Below, one piece after another: positions 35,940 to 46,379 of a stretch of 64,000 bases of DNA. Position 1 is the stretch's first letter, and every line of letters begins with the position of its first letter. A model generated the notes under the pieces. The model did not search any database and was not told the DNA's origin. It saw only the letters and a program-made list of their open reading frames with translations. Where the stretch lies: positions 46,325,725-46,389,724 of the forward strand of contig OX439003.1 in NCBI GenBank assembly GCA_949316495.1. The letters run 5' to 3'. The DNA comes from Amphiduros pacificus. Its lineage: Eukaryota > Annelida > Polychaeta > Phyllodocida > Hesionidae. A program made the position numbers and the translations under genes.

Positions 35940-36299
35940 TTGTAATAAGCATACTTGAACCACTATTAAGCTAGATAAAATCTTTTAATGGTTTGCTTCA
36001 AAATCCCTACAAAAGTCTTTAATTGAAATAACAATAGAACATATATATTTATTACATTCTTGATAAAAGTCCTATTAATACTTCTGTATGTTATATTGTG
36101 TATAATGAATGAAATAGCTCTTGTCACAGTCTATATCTCGGAAATATGCATGGTGATTCTTATCTTTAGGTGTGCAATAACTGGCTTCACCTGAATCGAA
36201 AATATCAGACAATTGGGACATCCAGTGCCTCATTCTTGTAATCCAGTTACAGCCTTTGAGACTTTCAGAGAAAAAGAAATGTGGTGGTGACTATATTTA

Positions 36300-36860
36300 G
36301 ATTTAAAATAACGACTAACAAAGATATCATCCAAAGCTTAGATGGAACATTGTCAAGAGAAATAAGTGTTGATTTAAAAAAATCAAGCTCGCGTAAGTTT
36401 GCAAAATCCCAAGGCCAAAAAACCCAAGGCAAAATCTTCTTACTCTACTATGCACTCACAAATCACTTCTCAAACAAAAGCGACATCTGGCGGTGTAAGC
36501 AGAATTATTAAGCCAAAACATGGCCGCCATGGACCGATAATCGGGGTAGGCTCCATAGACTTACGGCTTAATCGTCTTGAAACCTCAAACATCCAGCCCT
36601 AAAGGCAAAACAAACGTTTCTTTGGTTGCAGTTTTGAATGATGAAAAATGGCGAAGAGTGATTTATTTCTTGCATGCAGAGATCTGGGACACCCAGGGTC
36701 TCATACTGCTGATTTAAATATAGCACTCTACATTACTTTTGATACATTATGTGTTCTCGACCTGCAAAACTGGGTCAATGGGTCAAATATCATTTATAAA
36801 TAAATTTGCAAATATGTCCAGGAAATGTTCAGAAAAAAGCCACGGTCAGCACAGCTCTTA
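36300..36860 (+). repeat. Dispersed repeat, copy 2 (partner at 1260)
   Basis: Same family as 1260-1830 and in the same orientation. Best shared block is 36363-36600, including CATGGCCGCCATGGACCGAT. It lies between the S28 gene and the GPCR at 37870. No protein family recognised. Confidence 0.8.
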
Positions 36861-36904
36861 GCCATTTGGTCTGTTTTTATATTTTGTAATATAATGCAAA
36901 ATTG

Positions 36905-37570
36905 GTTTGAAAAGAATTGTGAAAATCTGTGACGAGAGTGGGTATTAGGGGCGATCCATTTGATTTTTGTGGGGTGGGGTGGGAGATTTTGGAGAAAAAA
37001 ATTTATTCACCCACCCCATCCCAGAAAAAAAATTATTCATTCACCCTACCAAAGAAAAAAAAATTATTCATCCACCCTACCAAAGAAAAAAAAATTATTC
37101 ATCTACCTCCTTCCAGTTTTTTAGATGGTTTATATTTTGTAGTTTTGTCCTGCCCCGCCCAGTAATTAATGACGGATTGTTAACAAGAAAAAAAAATTAT
37201 TCACCCACCCCACACCAGAAGAAAAATTTATTCACCCACCCCACACCAGAAAAAAAAATTATTCATCCGCCCTACCAAAGAAAAAAAATTTATTCATCCA
37301 GTACTGCTGTCTCACCCCACCCCACAAAAATCAAATGGATCGCCCCTTATGTGTCTATACCTTTATTCGTTTTGCACGAGTCCATTGCCAATGTATATAG
37401 AACAAGACTTTATGAAGAAATTGTGATGTCCACACCCACAAAAAATTGTGAAAATCTGTGACGAGAGTGGGTATTATGTGTCTATACCTTTATTCATTTT
37501 GCATGTCTCCATTGCCAATGTATATAGAACAAGACTTTATGAAGAAATTGTGATGTCCACACCCACAAAA
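36905..37570 (+). repeat. Tandem duplication of about 135 bp, one copy interrupted by a MITE
   Basis: The block AAAATCTGTGACGAGAGTGG through TGTGATGTCCACACCCACAA occurs twice: 36911-37440 with a 399-bp insertion, and 37449-37570 without it. Both copies contain CCATTGCCAATGTATATAGA and AACAAGACTTTATGAAGAAA. Confidence 0.9.
36948..37346. mobile_element. Harbinger-like MITE with TTA target duplication
   Basis: TIRs of about 35 bp (GGGGCGATCCATTTGATTTT, then TGTGGGGTGGGG) at 36948 and in reverse at 37346, flanked by TTA on both sides. The uninterrupted neighbour copy reads GGGTATTATGTGTC at the same point, with a single TTA, which is direct evidence for a 3-bp target duplication. GGG-starting TIRs and TWA duplications point to PIF/Harbinger. 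The interior is (A)nTTATTCACCCACCCC-type repeats and is non-coding. Confidence 0.88.
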
Positions 37571-37869
37571 TCAATTTTGCTTAGGCTCGGTTCACAGCTT
37601 GACAGCACGATTCCATTAGTCATGACAGGATTTATGCATGCAAGGTGCTTCTTGATGTACTGAAAAAATATTAAATAAAGGTAATATTTTTCTATCAAAT
37701 AGATATAATTTGTTAATGCTATGACTGCACGTATTTAGCAGTGATTTTTTTACATATAAAATTCATTCTTATCATAACTGTTTGGGTGTGTCCCCCAAAA
37801 CACGCGTCCAGCCGAGCACAAAATGGGAGACGTCTGCTCAAAGATTGTAAGACGCCGGTTTCTACCACC

Positions 37870-38901
37870 ATGAACGCAAGTATTTGTTCTATGTCTGGCT
37901 GGAATTCAAGTGATATTTGTCCTGATTCGAGAGGTTTGTACTCAATACTAAAAATATTTTACATTTACCAAAAATCCATTGCAGTTGCAAGTGGTATTTT
38001 AGTTATCTTTGGCAATAGCCTGACAATTATCTCAATTAAAAGGTTTCCAAGTCTGAAATCAAATACAAATGTTCTGATCGCAAGCCTGGCAGCGTCAGAC
38101 TTGCTGTGTGGCCCTCCTTTGGTTGCTATGAGGTTTTTGAGTTTAGTCTCGGACGACCTGAGTCTCAGAATTTGTCATGTGATCGTGTGGACGCCTTTGG
38201 TTTTGTCTTTTCACGTTTCTCTGTTCCACCACGCTGCGATAGCCTTGGACCGATACATCGCTGTTCTTCATCCGCTCCGGTATAAGCAAATTATATCTCC
38301 TTCTCGAATCAGACAGATAATTTGCTCCATTTGGTTATTTAATGGCATTTTTGTGTACACATTGATTCTTTACCATTATATGACGATCCCCATCACTACA
38401 CTCAGGATCCGTGGTGGGTACACAGGCGTCGTGATTCCCAAACTTGTCTACTATTGCACAATTCTTTCTCAATACATTATCTGCATTTGCGTCAGCGTCT
38501 TCTTATATTCTCTGATTTTCTTCAAAATCAGATATAGAACAGTTATTATAAAAGCTGGGTCTGACGGACAAAAACGGTCTTCAGCGAGGGCCAAGTATGC
38601 GTCTATTACAACATCCATCACCTTACTTCTACTCATAACGACCTGGGTACCTCCGTCTGTTTTTTCCTTGTTTGTTGGGCCCCGAGATTTCTATTCACAT
38701 CCCTGGCTTCTGTATGTTGGGGAAGCCATGGTGATGGTTTTGTTTGCAAATTCTTTCTGCAACCCCATTGTTTTTGCACTGCGCAGTAAAGAGTTCAGAA
38801 AATGCTATGTCAGAATATTAAAGTGTGGAATAACGCAAGACGTGGAGGATATACCAGTCTCAGCATCAGGAAACACGATGACAAGTTTAGCTAACAAATG
38901 A
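37870..38901 (+). CDS. Class A (rhodopsin-like) GPCR 1, single exon
   Basis: 343 aa from ATG 37870 (context CCACCATGA). The frame is open upstream to 37741 but without a better ATG. Features: N-glycosylation sites near the N terminus (NAS, NSS); TM1 with GNSLTIISI; TM2 with LAASDLL; TM3 starting at ICHVIVW and ending in the DRY motif of ALDRYIAVLHPLRY; TM5 around YYCTILSQYIICICV; TM6 with TTWVPPS in place of CWxP; TM7 with NPIVFALRSKEFRKC, where Phe replaces the usual Tyr of NPxxY. The ligand cannot be named; this is an orphan-type receptor related to GPCR 2 at 43111-44124. The stop codon overlaps the first unit of a 27-bp repeat. Confidence 0.92.
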   Translation: MNASICSMSGWNSSDICPDSRGLYSILKIFYIYQKSIAVASGILVIFGNSLTIISIKRFPSLKSNTNVLIASLAASDLLCGPPLVAMRFLSLVSDDLSLRICHVIVWTPLVLSFHVSLFHHAAIALDRYIAVLHPLRYKQIISPSRIRQIICSIWLFNGIFVYTLILYHYMTIPITTLRIRGGYTGVVIPKLVYYCTILSQYIICICVSVFLYSLIFFKIRYRTVIIKAGSDGQKRSSARAKYASITTSITLLLLITTWVPPSVFSLFVGPRDFYSHPWLLYVGEAMVMVLFANSFCNPIVFALRSKEFRKCYVRILKCGITQDVEDIPVSASGNTMTSLANK

Positions 38902-39043
38902 AACAGTCCAGAAAATGTGTATCAATGAAACAGTCCAGAAAATGTGTATCACTGAAACAATCCAGAAAATGTGTATTAATGAAACAATCCAGAAAATGTG
39001 TATTAATGAAACAATCCAGAAAATATGTATCAATGAAACAAGG
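38898..39043 (+). repeat. 27-bp minisatellite at the GPCR 1 stop codon
   Basis: Five and a half copies of a 27-bp unit starting ATGAAACARTCCAGAAAATG. The first copy begins inside the last sense codon and the stop of GPCR 1. Confidence 0.95.
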
Positions 39044-39099
39044 AGCAATTTTTTTACAAGGGAAATACATCATTCAATGCATCAGACTTGGAAGACACA

Positions 39100-39379
39100 C
39101 AGTCTCAGGAAACACGCTGACAAGTTAAGCTAACAAATGTAACAATCCAGAAAATATAGATCAATGAAACAATCCAGAAAATATAGATCAATGAAACAAT
39201 CCAGAAAATATAGATCAATGAAACAATCCAGAAAATATAGATCAATGAAACAATCCAGAAAATATAGATCAATGAAACAATCCAGAAAATATAGATCAAT
39301 GAAACAATCCAGAAAATATAGATCAATGAAACAATCCAGAAAATATAGATCAATGAAACAATCCAGAAAATATAGATCA
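39100..39379 (+). repeat. Second copy of the GPCR 1 3' end plus nine 27-bp units
   Basis: 39100-39136 repeats the last codons of GPCR 1 (GGAAACACGMTGACAAGTT, then AGCTAACAAATG) and is followed by exactly nine 27-bp units (39137-39379) of the form ATGAAACAATCCAGAAAATA plus TAGATCA. The units are nearly identical, more so than in the first array, so this one was amplified later. Confidence 0.93.
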
Positions 39380-39439
39380 ATGAAAAGGGGAACAGACATT
39401 TTACAACAGGAAATGCATCATCCACATAGCGCATAAGAA

Positions 39440-41500
39440 GTATTATGAAGTCAATGCCATTGTTATTCTATCTGATATTTTGACATGTTGTTTGCACGTA
39501 TCTCCATTAACTCTCACCCACAAACAAAAACAAACTCATCCGAAAATATACTATTATCCCCAAAATAGCTTTCTTAAATTCCCATGCAAACATGCTCCAA
39601 ATTGACCTCATGGCCAAATTACTCAAAGTAGAATACTGTTAATTTACTAATTAGGTATTTAAGATATTTTAACGAGCAGTATATTTTTGCATATTTTGCG
39701 ATTTGTTGTGCGTTTGTGAACAATTCCTGGTCACTGAAATCTCGTAATAAAAGTATATGATGGCAAGAAAGAGAGCATTCATGGTTTGAAGACTGATATT
39801 TGGAAAGATTCCATGAGTACATCTTGTCATTGTTTTGGATTATGTCAATTTCTATTGGTTCCTCATATGTTCAATTTCTATTGGTTCCTCATATGAAAAA
39901 GAAACAAAGAGAAAAGTTAACTATGATTGGAGAAGCGTGACTAACAAGAAACCAACGCTGTTAACAGTGTACACTGATATAATTCAATCACATTATATTA
40001 CATGCCTACACATACAGCATCCATAATTAAACCATGAGAGTGTCAGATTTGTATTAATGAACATAAGTTGATCATGGACAGATCAAGTTAATATTTCTCT
40101 GATTATTTCCAAGAGATATTCGTCTTAATTGTTCCGACGATTTGAGAATCATTTGTACAATTACTTTAGTGTTTTTTATATGAGAAGATATTAATGAAGT
40201 TTTTGGTGCTCTAATCTAATTTAATCTGTCCTAATCTTTTTTATTCTATTATATTTGGACCTAACTTGTTTAATTATATTCTATTTAAATATAATCTATT
40301 CTATTCTTATCCTATTCTATTCTTATCCTAATCTATTCTAATCTTTTCTATTCTAGTCTAATTTATTCTATTCCAAATTTCTAATCTATTTTATTCTAAT
40401 CTTATTTATATAATCCATTCTAATCTAATATATATTAATCTATTCTTATCTAATCTTAATGGCCAATCTTATGAGGTTTCACCCAATGCTGGTTGAATTC
40501 TTCCGGTTGTACAACCAAGTTGAGTCATCAAATCAAACATCCTTTTTGACGTGGGAAAAATGATTTAATGATTTTCTGCCTGCACTATTAAAACTAACTG
40601 GAAGATGAAAAGAGAAAAATGCAACTTGATATGGTCTTGTAGCTACAATATGATCGTTTTGTTTTGTGTGTACTTCATTTCTATTTTTTCTCTTTATTTG
40701 AGGAAAGAATTTTAAAAATTAGTTGAAAAAGGATTCCAATATTGTTCAGGACACTTTTTTAAGACTGTATGAAAATCCCTTTTTATGCGGTCCTAGAATC
40801 TGCAACACGTTTTCAATCTAACATTTTGACAAACATAGAGAATTTTGATGTACTTCCACCCAATATTTTCTAGTGTAAAAGATATCAAGACATCTAGTTT
40901 ATTCATTTATTTTCCATCTTTCCATATTTTTCATTTCTTTGTTATTACAAATCTACAGATATAAATATATGTGTGTAATATGATTTAATTTTTTTTAGAA
41001 AAAATGCAACTACTAGAGCAGTACTGAGACGTTTTGAGCAGTTTAATCATTTTCGACTTCGGCATAAAAAGACAGTTACCCATCCAGAAAACCTGTCACC
41101 AGAGGACACTCGACATCGGCATGATCAATTTGACCTGATCATAACGATGGAAATCCAATGATGATGAGGGATGAATTTACACATAAATAACTTTATTAAT
41201 TTTAACACGTTCCATTTATATTTTTGAATAAGTACATATTCTCATGAGGTGGTCCATAAGTAGTCAGTTATAAAATGATCGACGAAATCGGAGTTTTGTC
41301 TCATTTTGCTTCCTGTCTGTGGTAAATATCTGAATAAACTCTGTATGAAAATAAAATGCCAGTATTTGTCTAAAAATATACAAAAAGAGTGAGCAAGGAA
41401 CATATTTGCATTTTGATTAAAGATTTCATACTCAATGGAATTCCCCTCGTCCTAAATACTCGTCATGCTTACCAGGAAAAAATATCCAACCCGAATTGAC
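39440..41500. other. Intergenic DNA with a pyrimidine-rich stretch
   Basis: No gene recognised. From 40205 to 40460 the + strand is a degenerate run of CTAATCT, CTATTCT and TTATCC words, apparently a decayed short-unit repeat. Short open frames have no family features. Confidence 0.5.
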
Positions 41501-41504
41501 TTAT

Positions 41505-41612
41505 ATCAGGTTATAACTTGGGATCAGGTGTCTGACTTATATCAGGTTATAACTTGGGATCAGGTGTCTGACTTATATGAGGTTATAACTTGGGATCAGG
41601 TGTCTGACTTAT
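41505..41612. repeat. 36-bp tandem repeat, three copies
   Basis: Unit GACTTATATCAGGTTATAAC plus TTGGGATCAGGTGTCT, three copies just before a SINE. Confidence 0.92.
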
Positions 41613-41619
41613 AAACTGA

Positions 41620-41921
41620 TCGATGAGTACAGCTGTCAGAGCAAAACGGCACCACTTCCTCTGTGGGGATCCAAGGGTCATGGGTTCGATCCCTGGCCTG
41701 CCAAAATTGAACTCGCGATACAATTTCCCATATGAGCTAAGGCCCGTACCGAAAGGGTTAACCCATTGTCCTTATAAATCTGTGACTGTGGGTTGTCATT
41801 TCAAGGACTTGTGACATTTCAATTCAGTGAAGCAGCACTATATCTGCTACAAGTAGGTCTCATCACGAAATGACTGAAATGTTGAAAGTGATGTAAAACC
41901 CCAAACAAACAAACAAACAAA
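41620..41921 (+). mobile_element. SINE family A, diverged copy
   Basis: Plus-strand copy with a decayed tRNA head (GGGTTCGATCCCTGG B box at about 41682), body (CAATTTCCCATATGAGCTAA, GGGTTAACCCATTGTCC), the conserved AGTAGGTCTCATCACGAAAT block and a (CAAA)n tail. More diverged than the copies at 26791, 56662 and 58782. The target duplication is not clear. Confidence 0.88.
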
Positions 41922-41931
41922 TTAGGAACAA

Positions 41932-42490
41932 AACAGAATCTATTTCAGTAAGCATTTATTCTCCACCAAACAGTTCACAGTCAGATCTTTATAAATAATA
42001 ATGACTTGCAGTCGATACTGTGCGCACCTTTATACCTTTGGTGGCTGGGACTGATATGATTGAGAAGTCCTGATATGGAAGGTATTTCATACCTGCAATT
42101 TGTCAAATTCATGTGTTAAATTTATTTATCTTTCAACCCAAAATGAAATGTAGGGCAAGATTATTATTGGTAACTGACATTCTTGACCTGAGAATGGGGC
42201 TTTCTCAATTCATATGGGTTCCAAAGTCTATTTACTCGGCATTACAGAGGTAGTGATCAATTATAACCTCTGCAATCATTGCCCTGTATTTGATACCATT
42301 CTAAATATGGAATTCTCCAAGTACAATTGTCAGAACAAACAGAATCTATTTCAGCTAGCATTTATTCCCCGCCAATCAGTTCACAGCCATATTTAATGAA
42401 TACTGATGACTTGCGGTCGATTATGTGCGCACCTTTATACCTTTGGTGGCAGGGACTGATATGATTGAGAAGTTCTGCTGTGGAGGGTAA
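41932..42490. repeat. Direct duplication of about 160 bp
   Basis: 41932-42090 and 42325-42490 share ACAGAATCTATTTCAG, GTGCGCACCTTTATACCTTT and GACTGATATGATTGAGAAGT at about 390-bp spacing. Non-coding. From 42491 to 42970 nothing recognisable is seen. Confidence 0.85.
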
Positions 42491-42974
42491 AGTCTATTAA
42501 GTAAGTCTATTGCCATATATACCCATGGATATATATATTGCAGTTGATAATAACAATTAACTTATATCACAACAAAAGACATGATCATTTATTTTTTTGT
42601 TTTATTTTGTTCATTCAGAGCACAATGTCTTGTCTTTTAAATTCACTGTATACTTTGAATTATTAAGTTGTAAGTACGTTGTTACAAAACATTATAAGAC
42701 AATGCACTGACAATGTTGTGAGTACATAGGACAAAGTTGTTATCAGCACGTTGAAAAAAACATAGAAATACAACTAAACCTCATTTATACATGCTCATAA
42801 TATTGTTTCTACGTAGTTACCTGGGTTCAAGAATATGTTGTATCCCATTTTTAATATATGTTCACATAATTGGCAAGTCCCTTCTCTATGCACAATAAAC
42901 CTTTCCCCCAAATCAAGTATTTGTTTTACTTCGTGAGTGGCTAGCCTACAATATTATGCATACAAGATGTGGCT

Positions 42975-43101
42975 GCTAACTATGGTAACTATGGTAACTA
43001 TGGTAACTATGGTAACTATGCTTACTATGCTTACTATGCTTACTATGCTTACTATGCTTACTATGCTTACTATGCTAACTATGCTTACTATGCTAACTAT
43101 G
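42975..43101. repeat. 9-bp minisatellite next to the GPCR 2 stop codon
   Basis: Four or five AACTATGGT units, then units of CTTACTATG with a few CTAACTATG. The array ends 10 bp from the stop codon of the minus-strand GPCR 2. Confidence 0.95.
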
Positions 43102-43110
43102 GGGTGAGCT

Positions 43111-44124
43111 TCAAAATGTAGTTTGGGCAGTGCTACTGGAATTCTCAGTGTTATTGGCAACCGAAAATCCTAAGATTTGTTTAAACGATTGTCTAAAATG
43201 CTTATTCCGAACAACAAAGATAACAGGATTGACGTATATATTGGTGAACAACATTATGACCAGGAAATCGGCAAAGTAGTAGAGCCAGGGATAGGCATGA
43301 AGGTGGACGGGGGTGAGGAATAAGGAGACGATGGCGGGAGGTACCCAGGTGGCGATGAGGACCGCCAAGGTGATGGCGGTGGTGACGGCCACGCGCTTGT
43401 CTCGAGGCGAGGTCTGGTGCTTGCTGCCGGCGGACACGTCTCCCACTCGGACCAGCTTGAACTTCACCCTGATGAAGATTAACACATAGAAAGATGCGCT
43501 CAAAGTCACGCATAAAATATACTGGGAAAGCATCGCTCCGCGATAGATAGCCTTGGGAATTACAAGGTTAGTGAAGCCCCCGGTCATACGCAGAAGAATA
43601 GGATTGGATCTGGCGTAGATGTAAGGTAGAACACTATAGACGAATATCACGTTAACCAACCAAGTCGCTGCGATGGCAGACTTGATCCTGAAGCGTGTCA
43701 CAATGTGTTTATAAGAAAGAGGTTTAGTGACAGCGAGAAAGCGATCTAAGGCGATAATGACATGATGGAACAAAGAAACGTGAAAAGAGATGGCAATGGA
43801 CGTCCACACAAATATCTGACAAATCTTTAACAAGACATCGTCGGCGATCCATTTTTGCCACCTGTAGATCATAAAAGGACAAGCGGCGAGTATATCCGAG
43901 ACGGCCATGCTACAGATCAGCAGGTTTGTATTCGTCCTTAAAATCTTGTATTTCCATATTGCAAATGCGGTCAGAGAATTACCAAAGATGTCCAAGCAAC
44001 CAATGAGAAAATCTCCAGTGCAAGACAGGATTTGGTACCAGGTTAATGGGACGAGGGTGCTGCTGGCGGGGAGCATCATGGTGGTGGTCATGTCATAAAA
44101 CTCATCGAACTCAGAGCTGTTCAT
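43111..44124 (-). CDS. Class A (rhodopsin-like) GPCR 2, single exon
   Basis: 337 aa from the ATG at 44124 (MNSSEFDEF; A at -3); the frame is open further upstream without an ATG. One N-glycosylation site (NSS) near the start. TM1 with GNSLTAFAIWKY; TM2 with MAVSDILAACPF; TM3 ending in DRF rather than DRY (ALDRFLAVTKPLSYK); TM6 with ATWVPPAIVSLF; TM7 with NPVIFVVRNKHFRQSF. It shares with GPCR 1 the segments SFHVSLFHH, the WVPP and PWL-Y blocks and the NPxxF motif, so the two are paralogues in tail-to-tail orientation about 4.2 kb apart. Its middle is more GC-rich than its surroundings. Ligand unknown. Confidence 0.92.
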   Translation of the reverse strand: MNSSEFDEFYDMTTTMMLPASSTLVPLTWYQILSCTGDFLIGCLDIFGNSLTAFAIWKYKILRTNTNLLICSMAVSDILAACPFMIYRWQKWIADDVLLKICQIFVWTSIAISFHVSLFHHVIIALDRFLAVTKPLSYKHIVTRFRIKSAIAATWLVNVIFVYSVLPYIYARSNPILLRMTGGFTNLVIPKAIYRGAMLSQYILCVTLSASFYVLIFIRVKFKLVRVGDVSAGSKHQTSPRDKRVAVTTAITLAVLIATWVPPAIVSLFLTPVHLHAYPWLYYFADFLVIMLFTNIYVNPVIFVVRNKHFRQSFKQILGFSVANNTENSSSTAQTTF

Positions 44125-44159
44125 CCTCACGAACACTAGAGGGCGCCAAATATTCAACT

Positions 44160-44950
44160 TGCTGCTTGTTGTTTCCCTTGGGCTGAAATAAAATGTTCTT
44201 GTTCAGTTCAAAAAGAAAACAACTGGAGGTTGGAGTAAAATAAATTGTTATTTTGATTATGTTTTATCCACAAGACATTGCAAAAGGCTGTATACATTTC
44301 TATATTTTGGTCGTTTAATTATTTATCTCTGAATAGTTCTGAGGAATATCGTACTGCCTCCAAAGATATTTAAGCAAATTGAATTCTGCTCGTGTAAGGT
44401 AACCTTGGGTGCCAAAATCAAATTAGAGAATAATGGATAAACAATTTGTGGATCGTCTTTTAATAATGGCCTTTCAATCTGCCTAAAAAAGTAACAGATA
44501 ATTGAAACGCTTTGTTTAAGGTCAAGTTCAAGATGATATACTCATTGACCTTATAACAAGATAGTATAACAAGATTATAACAAGACGGTAATAGTATTAA
44601 GTGATACGTGATATGTAGCTTTGGAATTAGATATCTGTTTACTCATTAGGCTAAACAGATATAATCGCATTAAGATAATTGCTTTAAAATGGTACAGATC
44701 ATATATTTTTAGGAGATCACAGTCAGTAATGATATGATGAAGTATCTGAGCCCATAATGATAAAATGTGGAACTTGGATCTGTACTGGGACTCCTGTTTT
44801 TCACAGCATAAAAGTGAGGTCATAGACAAATCTGGTATGTCATGACTGTTACGCTGATTAAACCCATTTGTACATTTTGTTCTTGCCATTAAATGAGAAT
44901 TAGGGCTAAATTGTGATAAATTTTCTTCAATATGCCATAAAATCTTTCAT
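44160..44950. other. No recognised gene upstream of GPCR 2
   Basis: AT-rich sequence, probably including the GPCR 2 promoter. A 104-codon minus-strand open frame (44889-44575) has no recognisable features and is not called. Confidence 0.4.
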
Positions 44951-44954
44951 GGTT

Positions 44955-45640
44955 AAAATAAGCTCAAACTGAATGATGAGAAAACTGAAGTGATTTTAGT
45001 AGGGTCTGACACAAGCCTCTAAGAAGTGTAGAGTAGAAGGACAATCACAGGTGAATGTGATATCTATCCCACTGAAAAGGTCAGCAATATCTTGGGAGTC
45101 ATTGTAGGATAATTACTTAAATATGACAACGTAGATTCTATGTACAAATCCGGTTTTTATCATGTAACAAGATATGAATTAGAATGCCTTAATTATATTA
45201 TGGAAATGCATCATCAGGTGGTGCTCCTAAATACCTAATTAACAATTACAGTTGGCACAAAATACAACAGTCAGGTTAGTTACAAACAAACACGAAATTG
45301 AAAAGCAAACTCCAAATTGAAAAATAAAATTGAAATGGTCACCTGTTCAGAATTCTGTATATTTTTTATTTTCTGACCTGCAAGGCATTAAATGGACAAT
45401 CATTAATTTATTTGTCAGAGATGGGGTCTGAGAGGGAATGTTGCATAGGTATTAGATCAGGTAATTCCGAAGTACTTAATGAGTCAAAGACTGTAATTTA
45501 AAACCTCAGAGCTTTCTCATAATGCCTAAGACCTGGAATCTCTGGCCAGATAGCGTAAGAGTAGAGATTGAAGTACATTATTACAAGAATAGTTTGAGAG
45601 CTCATTACACTAATGAAGCTTACAGTAACTTAGATAATGA
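44955..45640 (+). mobile_element. Decayed L2-like LINE fragment
   Basis: Broken translation includes K-L-K-L-N-D-E-K-T-E-V-I-L-V-G (the RT thumb), later N-I-L-G-V-I, and near 45530 a P-K-T-W-N-L-W-P-D-S-V-R segment like the LINE C terminus. Several stops and frame changes separate them. Related in type to the fragments at 8.4-9.2 kb, but older. Confidence 0.65.
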
Positions 45641-45699
45641 AAGAGTATGATGAATAGATGGATTGCACAAGAGCTTAAATCAGCTGGGTACTCATAGAA

Positions 45700-45870
45700 T
45701 CAACAGTCAGAATGAAAATAACTGCATGGTACTCACAAAAGCACCAGTCTGAATATAAATAACTGCCTGGTACTTACAGACATACCAGTCTAAATAAGTA
45801 TAAATGCCTGGTGTTCAAATACACACCAGTCTGAATAAGAATAACTGCATGGTATTCACTAAAAAGACAT
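45700..45870. repeat. 42-bp tandem repeat, about four copies
   Basis: Diverged units with CACCAGTCTGAATA, TAACTGCMTGGTA and CTCACA words. Confidence 0.8.
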
Positions 45871-46379
45871 TAAAGAAGAGAACAATGCAGACTGAAATAA
45901 TATGCCATTTATGCTTTATGTAACAAAGCTACTACCACCTAATAAATGTTTACAAATAATAACAGATAAATAATCATATAAACCCTTAACCTAAAAAGGA
46001 TGCACAAAATGATAATTTTTGATGTGATGGCACTTATAGCCTGCGATATACATTATGGATAACCTGTATACTGTATATTCAGCTAGGAACCTAAGCCTAA
46101 ATGGTAAGATAATTTGCATGAAGGGCGGGATGGTGGAACCTAAAAATGAGAGCAGCAGAGAAACTGTGCTGAACACCTGCTTATATAGTCAGGAGTGTCC
46201 CATATACTTCTAATAATAGAACTCTCTGAACAGGGGTAAATAAGCTGCATGTTCAACCTTTAACTCCAGTTTGATCAACCAAACTGGGCAATATCACAAT
46301 CGAATCTGTGACTTGGAAGATAATAACTTATCAATCATAGTGTAATCAGGGACTAAGAAGTGGGATCCCTGACTTAATG

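Noticed and set aside
37741-37869. Longer N terminus for GPCR 1
   Set aside because: The frame is open but begins with GTG; the first real ATG is at 37870, in good context and followed by N-glycosylation sites.
39130-39436. MKQSRKYRS / LYFLDCFID repeat frames
   Set aside because: A 27-bp repeat has no stops in several frames on both strands, so open frames are automatic.
42954-43160. VSIVSIV repeat frame on the minus strand
   Set aside because: Translation of the 9-bp minisatellite.
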